This document shows positions 1 through 6,969 of a stretch of DNA of 46,671 bases, one piece after another. Positions within the stretch are counted from its first letter, which is position 1, and each line of letters begins with the position of its first letter. The position numbers were made by a program, and so were the translations under genes. Location of the stretch: positions 1 to 46,671 of IMG/VR virus record IMGVR_UViG_3300025626_000036; one strand, written 5' to 3'. The DNA is from a virus. The notes beneath the pieces were generated by a model. The model was not told the origin of the DNA. It made no database searches and saw only the letters and a program-made list of their open reading frames with translations.

Positions 1-48
1 AAACTCCCAGGCCAGAGGGGGTGTGAGGGGGCTTACCGATCAACACTC

Positions 49-90
49 CACGAGGCCCCCACCCGGGTAGCATCGGGCAGGGGCCTCGTG
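49..90. terminator. Bidirectional hairpin terminator candidate
   Basis: An 11-bp perfect inverted repeat (CACGAGGCCCC at 49-59 and GGGGCCTCGTG at 80-90) surrounds a 20-nt loop. It lies downstream of the leftward gene ending at 123. If the window ends join, it also lies downstream of the rightward VRR-NUC gene, so it would separate converging transcripts. No clear T-tract follows, so factor-independent termination is inferred only. Confidence 0.55.
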
Positions 91-122
91 TGCAGGACGG
101 CGCGTGGGCCGCCCGAGGGTGA

Positions 123-641
123 CTAGTCCTCGAGCTCCTCGACCGCGTCGTCGTCGTCGTCGGCCTCCTGCACGGCGTCGGCGGCCTCGACGGCCTTCTT
201 CGCCTTGCTGGCCTTCTTGGAGGCCTTGGCGGCCTCGAGCGACTCGGCCTTGGCCTTCTCGGCCGCGCCCTCCTTGACGGCGGTCACGATCGCGGCGACC
301 TGCGGGTCGTCCGGGCCGGTGAACGAGTAGCGGGCGCGGTCCTCGCCGACAGTGCGGGCGATGACCCCGTCCTTCGCCATCTTGCGCAGCAGGACGCGGA
401 TCGCCTTGCCGTCGTACGTCTTGCCCGTCTCCTTGCTGACGTGGGCCGCCAGCTCGGACGTGCCGAACGACGGCTTCTCGGCCTTCGGCGCGGCGGCCTT
501 CTTGGCCTTCTTCGCCTTGGCGCCCTTGGCGGGGGCCTCGGTCTCGGCGGGGGCCTCGTCGGCCTCCTCGAGCTCGTCGAGCTCCACGTCCTCGAGCTCG
601 TCGGTGGTCGTGGCGGGTGCAGCGGCGGTCTTGGTGCCCAT
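123..641 (-). CDS. Histone H1/winged-helix-like DNA-binding protein
   Basis: 172 aa. The N-terminus (about 1-35) is strongly acidic and is followed by a Lys/Ala-rich H1-like stretch (about 39-56). A compact winged-helix-like domain (about 58-110) contains ELAAHVSKETG and KAIRVLLRKMAKDGVI, and a second Lys/Ala-rich segment and an acidic tail end the protein. I infer a nucleoid-associated or regulatory DNA-binding role, analogous to actinophage Lsr2-like proteins, though it is not a true Lsr2 by sequence. The gene is monocistronic, with AGGAGG before the ATG and its own strong promoter at 710-739. The mixed-charge, low-complexity ends make homology assignment uncertain. Confidence 0.75.
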   Translation of the reverse strand: MGTKTAAAPATTTDELEDVELDELEEADEAPAETEAPAKGAKAKKAKKAAAPKAEKPSFGTSELAAHVSKETGKTYDGKAIRVLLRKMAKDGVIARTVGEDRARYSFTGPDDPQVAAIVTAVKEGAAEKAKAESLEAAKASKKASKAKKAVEAADAVQEADDDDDAVEELED

Positions 642-709
642 GTCAGGTGCCTCCTGGCTTGCGGTGCGGTGACCCCGTCGGCGGACTTGCCGTCGAGGTG
701 ATGGGGTAG

Positions 710-739
710 AACTTACGCCATAACCGTCGGCATTGTCAA
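710..739 (-). promoter_or_regulatory. Sigma70-type promoter for the H1-like gene
   Basis: TTGACA (739-734), an 18-nt spacer and TAAGTT (715-710) read leftward toward the gene starting at 641. The -35 is perfect. The same TTGACA-N18-TAAGTT arrangement, including gcg just before the -10, recurs at 26216-26245 ahead of the terminase operon, which supports both calls. Confidence 0.75.
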
Positions 740-764
740 GTCACCATTCCGGACGGCCCCCGTG

Positions 765-793
765 GTGCTGCGCCCGACGACGGGGCGTAGAAT
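765..793 (+). promoter_or_regulatory. Possible rightward promoter
   Basis: A TAGAAT -10-like hexamer (788-793, five of six consensus positions) lies about 36 nt upstream of the first gene of the short rightward cluster at 830-1907. The -35 region is weak (GTGCTG about 17 nt upstream). It is divergent from the leftward promoter at 710-739. Confidence 0.35.
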
Positions 794-829
794 GCCTGCA
801 CACACACGCCCCCGATGAGAGGTAATGCC

Positions 830-949
830 TTGCGTACCAGGCACTTCCACACCCGCGGCAACGGCCGGCAGCTCACCCTCGCCTGGGTAGCCGTCGGTTT
901 CTCGGCCCTGTACATCGGCGCTCAGCTCGTGCGCGGTTGGCAGGGCTAG
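830..949 (+). CDS. Small single-pass membrane protein
   Basis: 39 aa starting at TTG, chosen because GAGAGG lies 7 nt upstream; an in-frame ATG at 815 overlaps that site and has no ribosome site of its own. A basic N-terminus (RTRHFHTRGNGR) is followed by one hydrophobic helix (LTLAWVAVGFSALYIGAQLV), consistent with an inner-membrane peptide. Its TAG stop overlaps the GTG start of the next gene by one base, so translation is probably coupled. The function is unknown. Confidence 0.55.
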   Translation: MRTRHFHTRGNGRQLTLAWVAVGFSALYIGAQLVRGWQG

Positions 950-1437
950 TGCAGACATTCCTGCCCTTCGCCAGCTTCAAGCGTTCAGCCGAATGCCTCG
1001 ACATGAAACGCCTCGGCAAGCAACGCGTCGAGTGCCTACAGGTACTCAATGTCTTCGCCGGCGTGCGCGACGGTTGGGGTAATCACCCGATCACCCGCAT
1101 GTGGTCGGGCTACGAGACGGCCCTGCTCGCCTACACCCTCACCGTCTGCGACACCTGGACGGGCCGCGGCTACCGCGACACAGTGCACGGCAAGGTGCTG
1201 CAGCTCGCGCAACCCCTCAGCGCACCAGGCGGTCTCGACCTCGACGGGGTGTGGCGGCTGCCCGATGAGCTCCACACCGTGCGGGGCCTCGCCGCTGAGG
1301 GCATGCTCCCTCCCTGGTTCGGCTGGCGGGCATTCCATGAGTCGCATCGCTCGAACCTAATCCGCAAGGATGCCGAGCACTACCGTCCGTACTTCCCTGA
1401 CACCCCGCCTGACCTCGAGTACGTCTGGCCCGTCTGA
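949..1437 (+). CDS. MSMEG_6728-family protein (pyrimidine-dimer glycosylase-like)
   Basis: 162 aa. It begins VQTFLPFASFKRSAECLDMKR, matching the usual start of this family, so GTG 949 is preferred over TTG 937. Family-typical stretches are LGKQRVECLQVL, NHPITRMWSGYE, PPWFGW, SHRSNLIRKDAEHY and YVWPV. The family is commonly grouped with T4 endonuclease V-type pyrimidine-dimer glycosylases (Pyr_excise), and is frequent in actinobacteria and their phages, but its real activity is not established. DNA repair is a hypothesis. It is coupled to the preceding membrane peptide. Confidence 0.85.
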   Translation: MQTFLPFASFKRSAECLDMKRLGKQRVECLQVLNVFAGVRDGWGNHPITRMWSGYETALLAYTLTVCDTWTGRGYRDTVHGKVLQLAQPLSAPGGLDLDGVWRLPDELHTVRGLAAEGMLPPWFGWRAFHESHRSNLIRKDAEHYRPYFPDTPPDLEYVWPV

Positions 1438-1451
1438 GAAAGGCCCCACCC

Positions 1452-1907
1452 ATGGCACGCTTCATCGTCCTCCGCGTCGAGGACAACGCACGGGCCGAGG
1501 AGCTCGCGCGCCAGCTCGTAACTGATGGCGGGGTAACGACTTACGCCTCACCGGCCGATGACCTTCCCGAGGTACTCGAGGCTAGCGTCGTCGGCCTCTT
1601 CGCCATCCCGACCAAGTTCTGTGAATGCACCGAGCCCGACGAGGGCCTGCTCGCCAGCATGGGCGGGCGGCGCATCACTCGAGGTGAGAAGCTCGGCTGG
1701 TGGATTCACCGCGGGTGCGGTCGGCCCATCAAGGGGTCGTGGCAATCGCCGCGGAACCTGATCGACAGCAACTGGTCCCACCGCGACCCCGAGTTCATGT
1801 TCCAGCCGAAGCTCACGTGGATACACAAGCAGGTAATGCCTCAGCACGTCCGTGACGCTGCGGAAGTCACGCCCCCCTCCGACGACGCACGAACGACGCC
1901 GGAGTAG
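1452..1907 (+). CDS. Conserved hypothetical protein with Cys cluster
   Basis: 151 aa, with GAAAGG upstream of the ATG. The N-terminal third (ARFIVLRVEDNARAEELARQL) looks like a small alpha/beta domain. A CEC pair near residue 56 and a later Cys (HRGCGRPI) could bind metal. The WWIHRGCGRPIKGSW block and the C-terminal FQPKLTWIHKQ stretch look well structured. The acidic/Thr-rich tail is probably disordered. No function is recognised. It is the last gene of the rightward cluster before the terminator at 1942-1978. Confidence 0.65.
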   Translation: MARFIVLRVEDNARAEELARQLVTDGGVTTYASPADDLPEVLEASVVGLFAIPTKFCECTEPDEGLLASMGGRRITRGEKLGWWIHRGCGRPIKGSWQSPRNLIDSNWSHRDPEFMFQPKLTWIHKQVMPQHVRDAAEVTPPSDDARTTPE

Positions 1908-1941
1908 CCCAGGGACGCTGCTAGGCAGCGCGAACATGCCT

Positions 1942-1978
1942 CTGCGCCCCCGCTGTCACGACGACGACGGGGGCGCAG
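1942..1978. terminator. Bidirectional terminator between convergent genes
   Basis: The perfect 11-bp arms CTGCGCCCCCG (1942-1952) and CGGGGGCGCAG (1968-1978) flank a 15-nt loop. The hairpin sits exactly between the rightward gene ending at 1907 and the end of the long leftward late operon at 1985, so it can serve both strands. Confidence 0.7.
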
Positions 1979-1984
1979 TGCTGG

Positions 1985-2305
1985 CTAGGCGTTCGGGAAG
2001 CGTTGACCCACACCTGTGTTCGGGGTGCGGTCGGCGATGTTCTTCGCCGGCGCCTTCACCAACCCACCCTTGTAGGCGATCACGGCTGAGGCGAAGATGA
2101 GCAGCAGGTTGTTCAGCAGCTCCCGCCAGTCGAACCCGACGAAGCCCGTCTCCAGCAGCTCGGCGATGACGGCCGCCACACCCGAGAGTGCAGCGAGCGT
2201 CCAGCCCTTGACGGAGGAGCTCGCGGTGGACTTGGTGACGGCCGCAACGATCAGCGGCAGCACCAGCCCGAGCAGCGAGAGCCAGGGGTTGATGAGGTCT
2301 TCCAT
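1985..2305 (-). CDS. Holin candidate (small membrane protein)
   Basis: 106 aa. The start ATG at 2305 is chosen for the AGGAGA site upstream; the longer frame upstream lacks one. Hydrophobic segments are at about 6-22 (PWLSLLGLVLPLIVAAV), 33-50 (GWTLAALSGVAAVIAELL) and 62-78 (LLNNLLLIFASAVIAYKG), with a charged, polar tail. Size, topology and position as last gene after the endolysin genes fit a phage holin. Other small membrane proteins of the cassette (4563-4848) could be the holin instead. Confidence 0.65.
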   Translation of the reverse strand: MEDLINPWLSLLGLVLPLIVAAVTKSTASSSVKGWTLAALSGVAAVIAELLETGFVGFDWRELLNNLLLIFASAVIAYKGGLVKAPAKNIADRTPNTGVGQRFPNA

Positions 2306-2383
2306 GTTCCGTTTCTCCTGTTCTCCCCTAACCGCAGCAGGGGGTGGGTGTGAGAGTGCGAGAGCGAGCGTCAGCGGAGTGTT

Positions 2384-2408
2384 ACGACACCCCCCGTAAG
2401 GGGTGCGT
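2384..2408. repeat. 25-bp dyad repeat, copy A
   Basis: This 25-bp segment is identical to 29684-29708. It holds an inverted repeat (CACCCC ... GGGGTG), and with the bases just downstream it forms a second overlapping dyad GTGCGT-NN-ACGCAC. Partial similarity extends upstream (GCGT-AGCGGAG). It lies in the 137-bp gap between amidase and holin genes on the leftward strand. It could be a terminator/attenuator or a protein-binding operator; no T-tract follows on either strand. Confidence 0.7.
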
Positions 2409-2442
2409 AAACGCACTCACTCACTCACTTCCGAGCGGTTGC

Positions 2443-3246
2443 TCAGAGCTGCTTGTGGTCCCTCATGGTGGCGATCGTCTGGTCGACCTGCGACTGGAAG
2501 ACGTCGTTGGCGGCGACACGACCCGTCTCGTCGGTCTGGTTCGGGAACGAGTCGCACGCGACCATGGAGTAGAAGAAGTCGGGGGTCGGGATCCAGAGCA
2601 TCTGGCCCGGGGCGTAGGCGTACAGACGGCCGGTGTCGACCGTCTCGAGGAGCTGGTACATGTCTTGATCCTCCAGAGCAGAGATGGGCGTCGGGTTGAC
2701 TGCTGCGGCGCACGCCGCGAAGAACTCGCCCCAGGGGAAGTTGACCCCCGGGTCAGTGCGTCGTCCGGGGTCTCGATCCGCGTGCGGGATGAAGCCGGAG
2801 TACCCTCGGTCCGACTCGGCCTTGGTGATCCGGCGGAGCAGCGTCAGCGGGTACCCCTTGGACTTGAGCCAGGCCTGCTGACGGGCGAAGGCGAGCGCCC
2901 CCTGGCGCAAGTGCGCCGCCCGACGGCTCGAGCTCATTCGACTCCAGTCCGTGGTGCGCACGGCCCAGGAGATGCTCAGCGCCCAGGGGTTCGAGCCGGT
3001 CCCGTCCTGGAATGCCTGGTACTCGTACGGCATGAGCTGCACTGCCGAGTCGCTGTCCACCACGTCGTGGTACGACCCCGCGGTGGTGCGGGTGCGGATG
3101 AAGTTGGCGACATTCTCCGCGCCAGTGTCCGGGCCGAGAATGTCCATCGCCGACTCAGCGGTGTGGAGCACAGTGCAGCCCGTAGGCTTCACCCCCCTCG
3201 ACTTGCGGAACTGGGTCCTTCTCGGTGGGTTCTCGAGCAGGTACAT
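2443..3246 (-). CDS. Endolysin, N-acetylmuramoyl-L-alanine amidase domain
   Basis: 267 aa. The ATG at 3246 is preceded by AGGAGG; the frame extends further upstream only as a shadow of the peptidase gene. The Amidase_2/PGRP fold is indicated by TVLHTAES (first zinc His), SYHDVVD, and FIPHADRDPGRRTDPGVNF (second zinc His plus the H...RtDPG..F.W block). The enzyme would cut the amide bond between MurNAc and the stem peptide. The last 75 residues or so carry no recognised cell-wall-binding repeat. The neighbouring C1A peptidase 8 bp upstream probably supplies the second catalytic activity, so the lysin is split over two genes. Confidence 0.85.
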   Translation of the reverse strand: MYLLENPPRRTQFRKSRGVKPTGCTVLHTAESAMDILGPDTGAENVANFIRTRTTAGSYHDVVDSDSAVQLMPYEYQAFQDGTGSNPWALSISWAVRTTDWSRMSSSRRAAHLRQGALAFARQQAWLKSKGYPLTLLRRITKAESDRGYSGFIPHADRDPGRRTDPGVNFPWGEFFAACAAAVNPTPISALEDQDMYQLLETVDTGRLYAYAPGQMLWIPTPDFFYSMVACDSFPNQTDETGRVAANDVFQSQVDQTIATMRDHKQL

Positions 3247-3254
3247 CGCGCCTC

Positions 3255-3950
3255 CTAGTTGGGTCGGGTGCGGTGCATCGGGACACAGGCTTCGCCCTGC
3301 TCCCGAAGAAGTCGGTCGAGATCCTCGACCTTGACGTAGCCGATGCCTCGGACGCCGTAGCTGGGCCCCCACGAGTTGACCCAGGCGACGACCTCATGGC
3401 GCTTGAACCAGCCCTCACCCCGGATCCGCATTCCCGGGTGGTAGCCGAACAGCGTGATGCAATGCCCCCCGACGAGCGGTCCGTCGATCTCCACCAAGCC
3501 GGAGGGCCGGGTGTTGTACATGCCGGCGTACCAGTTCACCCCGAGCACGACCGGGCCATGTCCGACTAGAGCGTCGATCACCTGATCCACACCGAACGCC
3601 CAGCGGTACGCGTCCTGGTAGCCCAGCTGTTGGGTGGCCTTGGCACCGGCGAGCACCGTCGCGCCCTCGGGAAAGTGCAGGTTGTGCCGCTCCCGATCGA
3701 TCTGCTGCGACAGGCCGTAGAGCTCGCGGGCGAACTGGTTGCCGATGCCCGCCACCCGGACGGGGTCTCCCTGGAGCTCGTTCGCCCAGCCGAAGCCGAC
3801 GCACGCACCCTCGGCACCCTGGTCGATGCGGTTCTCCGGGTACCGCCACATCGACTCACGCCGCGCCTGGCGAGGCACGACTTCAGAGACGCCGAATCCG
3901 CGGCTCCGGTGGTCCAGGTGCGGGATGCGATCGAGAACGGGGGTGGTCAC
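3255..3950 (-). CDS. Papain-like (C1A) cysteine peptidase, probable endolysin partner
   Basis: 231 aa from GTG at 3950, which overlaps the upstream stop as GTGA. Peptidase family C1A signatures appear in order: IDQGAEGACVGFGWA (oxyanion Gln and nucleophile Cys), GGHCITLFGY (catalytic His) and VNSWGPSYGVRG (catalytic Asn in NSWG). No signal peptide is visible, so export would depend on the holin. It is immediately upstream of the amidase. I infer cleavage of peptidoglycan cross-links as the endopeptidase half of the lysin. Actinophage lysin A proteins often fuse a peptidase domain to an amidase in one chain; here they are separate. Processing of a host or phage protein is the alternative. Confidence 0.75.
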   Translation of the reverse strand: MTTPVLDRIPHLDHRSRGFGVSEVVPRQARRESMWRYPENRIDQGAEGACVGFGWANELQGDPVRVAGIGNQFARELYGLSQQIDRERHNLHFPEGATVLAGAKATQQLGYQDAYRWAFGVDQVIDALVGHGPVVLGVNWYAGMYNTRPSGLVEIDGPLVGGHCITLFGYHPGMRIRGEGWFKRHEVVAWVNSWGPSYGVRGIGYVKVEDLDRLLREQGEACVPMHRTRPN

Positions 3951-4576
3951 TGACAGATCTCCAGTCCGATGAGGGGCGACTCCACACAGACCAGTGTGGG
4001 GCCAGGCAGGGGTACGGCCTTCGGTGGCGGCGGGGGCTCAGCAGGTGGCGGCGGCGGGGGCGACGACTCAGGTGCTGCTGGGGCCCTCTGAGGCTGCTCC
4101 TGAGACGCCGGGGGCGCGTTGACGGGTGACGGGGCTGCCGGGGCAGGGGCAGGCCTAGGGGACGCTTCTGGCGCCGTGTCCTGTGACTGGTCCGTCTCAC
4201 GATCGACCTGTTGCTGAGCGAGGAACTCTTCGAGTGCTACGCGCCGTTCCTCTGGTGTAGCTCCAGCCAGGATGGCCGCCACCAGATTGGTGAGCTGCTC
4301 TTGGTCTCTCGAGGTGCGATCGACTTCTCGGGCCAGACTACCGATGAGCTGTTGCTGCCGATCGAGGAGCTGCTCGTTGAGCTCGACCTGGTTACTCCGC
4401 TCTCGCTGCTGGATGAAGCCCTGAGCCAGCGTCAGAGAGGCCAGAATCACCAGGATAATGGCGAGACTGCGGGGGACAGGGCTGGGCTTGTGCACCTCCT
4501 CGCGAGCGATGATCGGCTCGCCGTCTACCCAGTCCACCCGAGGGATGACCTGGGGCGGCTCTTCAGTGGGGGCCAC
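3947..4576 (-). CDS. Single-pass membrane protein with coiled coil and Pro-rich tail
   Basis: 209 aa. A cytoplasmic-type N-terminus (1-37) leads into one membrane helix (about 38-53, LAIILVILASLTLAQGF). A Gln/Glu/Arg-rich coiled coil follows (about 55-125), then a long Pro/Ala linker (about 130-190) and a short C-terminus with two Cys. The architecture resembles membrane-anchored lysis accessory or spanin-like proteins, and the gene sits between small membrane genes and the lysin genes. A role as lysis regulator is inferred from position only. Confidence 0.65.
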   Translation of the reverse strand: MAPTEEPPQVIPRVDWVDGEPIIAREEVHKPSPVPRSLAIILVILASLTLAQGFIQQRERSNQVELNEQLLDRQQQLIGSLAREVDRTSRDQEQLTNLVAAILAGATPEERRVALEEFLAQQQVDRETDQSQDTAPEASPRPAPAPAAPSPVNAPPASQEQPQRAPAAPESSPPPPPPAEPPPPPKAVPLPGPTLVCVESPLIGLEICQ

Positions 4577-4673
4577 GGTGGTCCTTCCAATAGCAGTGAG
4601 CCTTGCCGATGACGTAGCCGAAGACCAAGCCGAGCGCAGACCATGAGGAGGCCTCCATCACGTACTCAGTCAT
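4563..4673 (-). CDS. 36-aa membrane peptide in lysis cassette
   Basis: ATG at 4673 overlaps the stop of the preceding 60-aa gene by 8 bp, and AAGGGGAAGGGAG just upstream acts as ribosome site. The peptide has a short N-terminus, one hydrophobic segment (WSALGLVFGYVIGKA) and a charged C-terminus (CYWKDHRGPH). It overlaps the next gene's start at 4576. It could be a holin partner or antiholin; the function is unproven. Confidence 0.6.
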   Translation of the reverse strand: MTEYVMEASSWSALGLVFGYVIGKAHCYWKDHRGPH

Positions 4674-4848
4674 CTCCCTTCCCCTTGTCTGACTTGTAGG
4701 AGGCAGACAGCACGCCGATGATCGCCATGAAGGCCACGTTGATCTCCGAGGGAGGCGAGAACTCAGAGATGAAGAGAGGAGCGGTGAAGTTAGCGGCCCA
4801 CACCGTCGCCACGACGATGATGATGGAGGTCCGCAGGCGATCAGGCAT
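4666..4848 (-). CDS. 60-aa two-helix membrane protein (holin/antiholin candidate)
   Basis: Two hydrophobic segments (TSIIIVVATVWAANFTAPLF and INVAFMAIIGVLSASY) are separated by a short Ser/Pro/Glu loop, with a charged KSDKGKGDD tail. This matches the class II holin topology. It is the first gene after the tail genes and is coupled to the 36-aa membrane peptide. Which of the cassette's membrane proteins is the pore former cannot be decided from sequence. Confidence 0.65.
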   Translation of the reverse strand: MPDRLRTSIIIVVATVWAANFTAPLFISEFSPPSEINVAFMAIIGVLSASYKSDKGKGDD

Positions 4849-4864
4849 TAGCCGCTCTCCTCGG

Positions 4865-5857
4865 TCATCCGATCTTCTCGACGCTCAGCCACGTCTGCCA
4901 ATCGGCGCCTCCGTAGATCGTGCGGTTACCCCCGTCGAACTGCGCCGTGCGAAGACCTATGAGGTCGTTCGCGGCGCACGTCGTGACCCCCGACGACAGG
5001 AGGTAGGACTGCGCCGAAGAGGTCGGCGTGCTGTACGGGCGAACGCGGGCGGCGAGCGCGGGTGCGTACAGGTCCACGACCCACGACGGGTCCGTCTGGT
5101 AGTTATGCCTGACCCCGGCATCCACCCGGTACTTGCCTGCAGTCGGCACCCGGAGCCGTCCGGCTGTCGCGACGAGGTCGGAGGCGTAGGCATCGGTGTC
5201 GTGCATGATGCCAGCGCTGGTGAACGGGACGTACTCAGTGACACCCGAGGGGATGACAAAGTTCGCGTCGAGGAACACCCGCGCGCCCGAGTAGGGCACC
5301 GGCGTGATCTGCTGCCACGGGCCCCAGTCGCCGCCACCGCCGCCCGCGTAGCCGTGCCGCGTGTAGGAAGGGACGGTCACGACCGTGGTGCTGTCGCGCG
5401 CCTGCGCCGTCTGCGCCACGACGGTGCTGGAGCGCTTCGCCGTCGTCACCGTCCACGACCGACCGGGGATCGGAGCGCCAGGGCCGTCGCCCATGAACCG
5501 CACGCTGACCCGGTCGGGGAACGCGTTCACTGGATCGGTGAAGGCCGCCGACAGGTTCTGGTCGATCGAGTCGACCCGCGTGTCGAACAGCCCGTTGAAG
5601 TCTGCCTCAGGCAAGTACCCAGCCGTGTGCGACACCGAGCCCAGGATGACCCAGGTGCGGCCGCTGCGCGTCAGCAGGACTCTCCAGCCGAACTGAACGG
5701 GGGTGACCGTGCGGTACCACTTCGGGCTGTCCAGCGTCTCGCCGTCGAAGCGCACTCGAGCCGATAGATCTCCCGCCTCGATCACCGTGGCCAGTCGTGT
5801 GGATCGCTCGGGCTCAGGTCCGCGGACTGCGTTGAAGAAGACGTCTGCGAGACTCAC
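4865..5857 (-). CDS. Minor tail protein with C1q/TNF-like C-terminal domain
   Basis: 330 aa from GTG at 5857, which overlaps the upstream stop as GTGA. The N-terminal region (VSLADVFFNAVRG ... EAGDLSARVRFDGETL) looks like a tail attachment domain. The middle holds a Gly-rich hinge (YAGGGGGDWGPW). The last 130 residues or so (ARVFLDANFVIPSG ... VPTAGKYRVDAGV ... DWQTWLSVEKIG) have the alternating pattern of a C1q/TNF-type jelly roll, as in receptor-binding tips. As the last tail gene before lysis it is a good receptor-binding protein candidate. Confidence 0.7.
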   Translation of the reverse strand: MSLADVFFNAVRGPEPERSTRLATVIEAGDLSARVRFDGETLDSPKWYRTVTPVQFGWRVLLTRSGRTWVILGSVSHTAGYLPEADFNGLFDTRVDSIDQNLSAAFTDPVNAFPDRVSVRFMGDGPGAPIPGRSWTVTTAKRSSTVVAQTAQARDSTTVVTVPSYTRHGYAGGGGGDWGPWQQITPVPYSGARVFLDANFVIPSGVTEYVPFTSAGIMHDTDAYASDLVATAGRLRVPTAGKYRVDAGVRHNYQTDPSWVVDLYAPALAARVRPYSTPTSSAQSYLLSSGVTTCAANDLIGLRTAQFDGGNRTIYGGADWQTWLSVEKIG

Positions 5858-6969
5858 ACCTGCACCAGCCTTCTCATCTGATGGTTCATCGGCACGCCAG
5901 CTCGAAGCGTGAGATCCCACCCAGTCTCCTGGAACAGCGCCTCCACACCAAGCCGGCCGAAGCGTACCTCGAGCACGTCCAAGTGTTCATGGATGGGCAT
6001 CGCCAACGTCGGGAGCTCGAGGTACTCGTAGACCTGGCTGGCCTCGTGGGCGATGCGCAGCACCCGCGCGTCGAGCACGGCCTGAGACACCGCGTTCTCG
6101 GTCTCGCGGAAGTCCACGATCGTCCGTCCTCGATTGACCGTCGAAGTGGGGCTGTCGGGGTTCGTGTTCGTGTACTCGGCCCGGAGCAAGGGGCGGTCGG
6201 GCTCACTCACGATGACGACCCACTTGTTCGGGACGTTGAAGAGGTCCAGGGACACGTCGAGCCCGGGCAGCATGGTGCTGCGCTGATCGTCCAGGTAGCT
6301 CCACTGAGCTCCGGTCTCAGACGGAGGCTTGTAGGGAACCCCGATGGCGTACCCGTCCGCGTCGAACCAAAGGGACCCGTAGTTGATGGACAAGAGCAAG
6401 TCGTTGACCACCTGAGCCTTGCTCGTACCCGGTTCCCACTCACGGTCAACGGGCAGTGTCGAGGAACTCGTGGTGATGTTCCGCAGGGTGATGCCCGCCC
6501 CTGCCAGGACATCGTTCACCGCTACCACGACGTTGCTTCCCGCGGCGATGACCAGCCTATCCCCGAGCTTGTCCTCCCGCAGGACGATCGTCTGGTCGTA
6601 CGCATCCACCGGACGACCCGTGTTGACCGACGTGGCTCGGCGCTTGGTCGTACTCATCAGGAACAGACCGAGCGACCACTCAACCCAGCCGTCGTCGGGC
6701 ATCCGGAGCATGACATACGGCTTCACGCGGTCGTTCAGCCAGTCGATGTCCGACTCCTCAGCGAAGGTGAGAGAAGCCGTGCGAGGGATGTCGGCGAACG
6801 CTCGGTGACTGACCTTGGCGTCCCGGACACCTTGCATCGGGCCGAGGTACTTGTTCTCCTTGCTCCATCGCTCGTATCGGAACCGCACCTCACGCGAACC
6901 TGACTTGGCTGCGGTAAGAGCGTCTGAGACCTGATCGGGTCCGTAGGGAGCCAGGTCCAGAGAACGCAT
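5854..6969 (-). CDS. Minor tail protein (baseplate/hub-like)
   Basis: 371 aa, beginning one base before the 797-aa gene's stop. Stretches such as REVRFRYERWSKENKYLGPM, MPDDGWVEWSLGLFLMSTTKR, VDAYDQTIVLREDK and ITTSSSTLPVDREW with DADGYAIGVPY are typical of actinophage minor tail proteins with a tail-hub/gp27-like fold, which connect the tail tip to host-binding proteins. Assignment rests on position after the tape measure and on general style rather than a unique motif. Confidence 0.7.
   Translation of the reverse strand: MRSLDLAPYGPDQVSDALTAAKSGSREVRFRYERWSKENKYLGPMQGVRDAKVSHRAFADIPRTASLTFAEESDIDWLNDRVKPYVMLRMPDDGWVEWSLGLFLMSTTKRRATSVNTGRPVDAYDQTIVLREDKLGDRLVIAAGSNVVVAVNDVLAGAGITLRNITTSSSTLPVDREWEPGTSKAQVVNDLLLSINYGSLWFDADGYAIGVPYKPPSETGAQWSYLDDQRSTMLPGLDVSLDLFNVPNKWVVIVSEPDRPLLRAEYTNTNPDSPTSTVNRGRTIVDFRETENAVSQAVLDARVLRIAHEASQVYEYLELPTLAMPIHEHLDVLEVRFGRLGVEALFQETGWDLTLRAGVPMNHQMRRLVQV

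Noticed and set aside
713-958. 81-aa leftward open frame
   Set aside because: It spans the H1-like gene's promoter and opposes the TTG-started membrane peptide with a good ribosome site; no motif.
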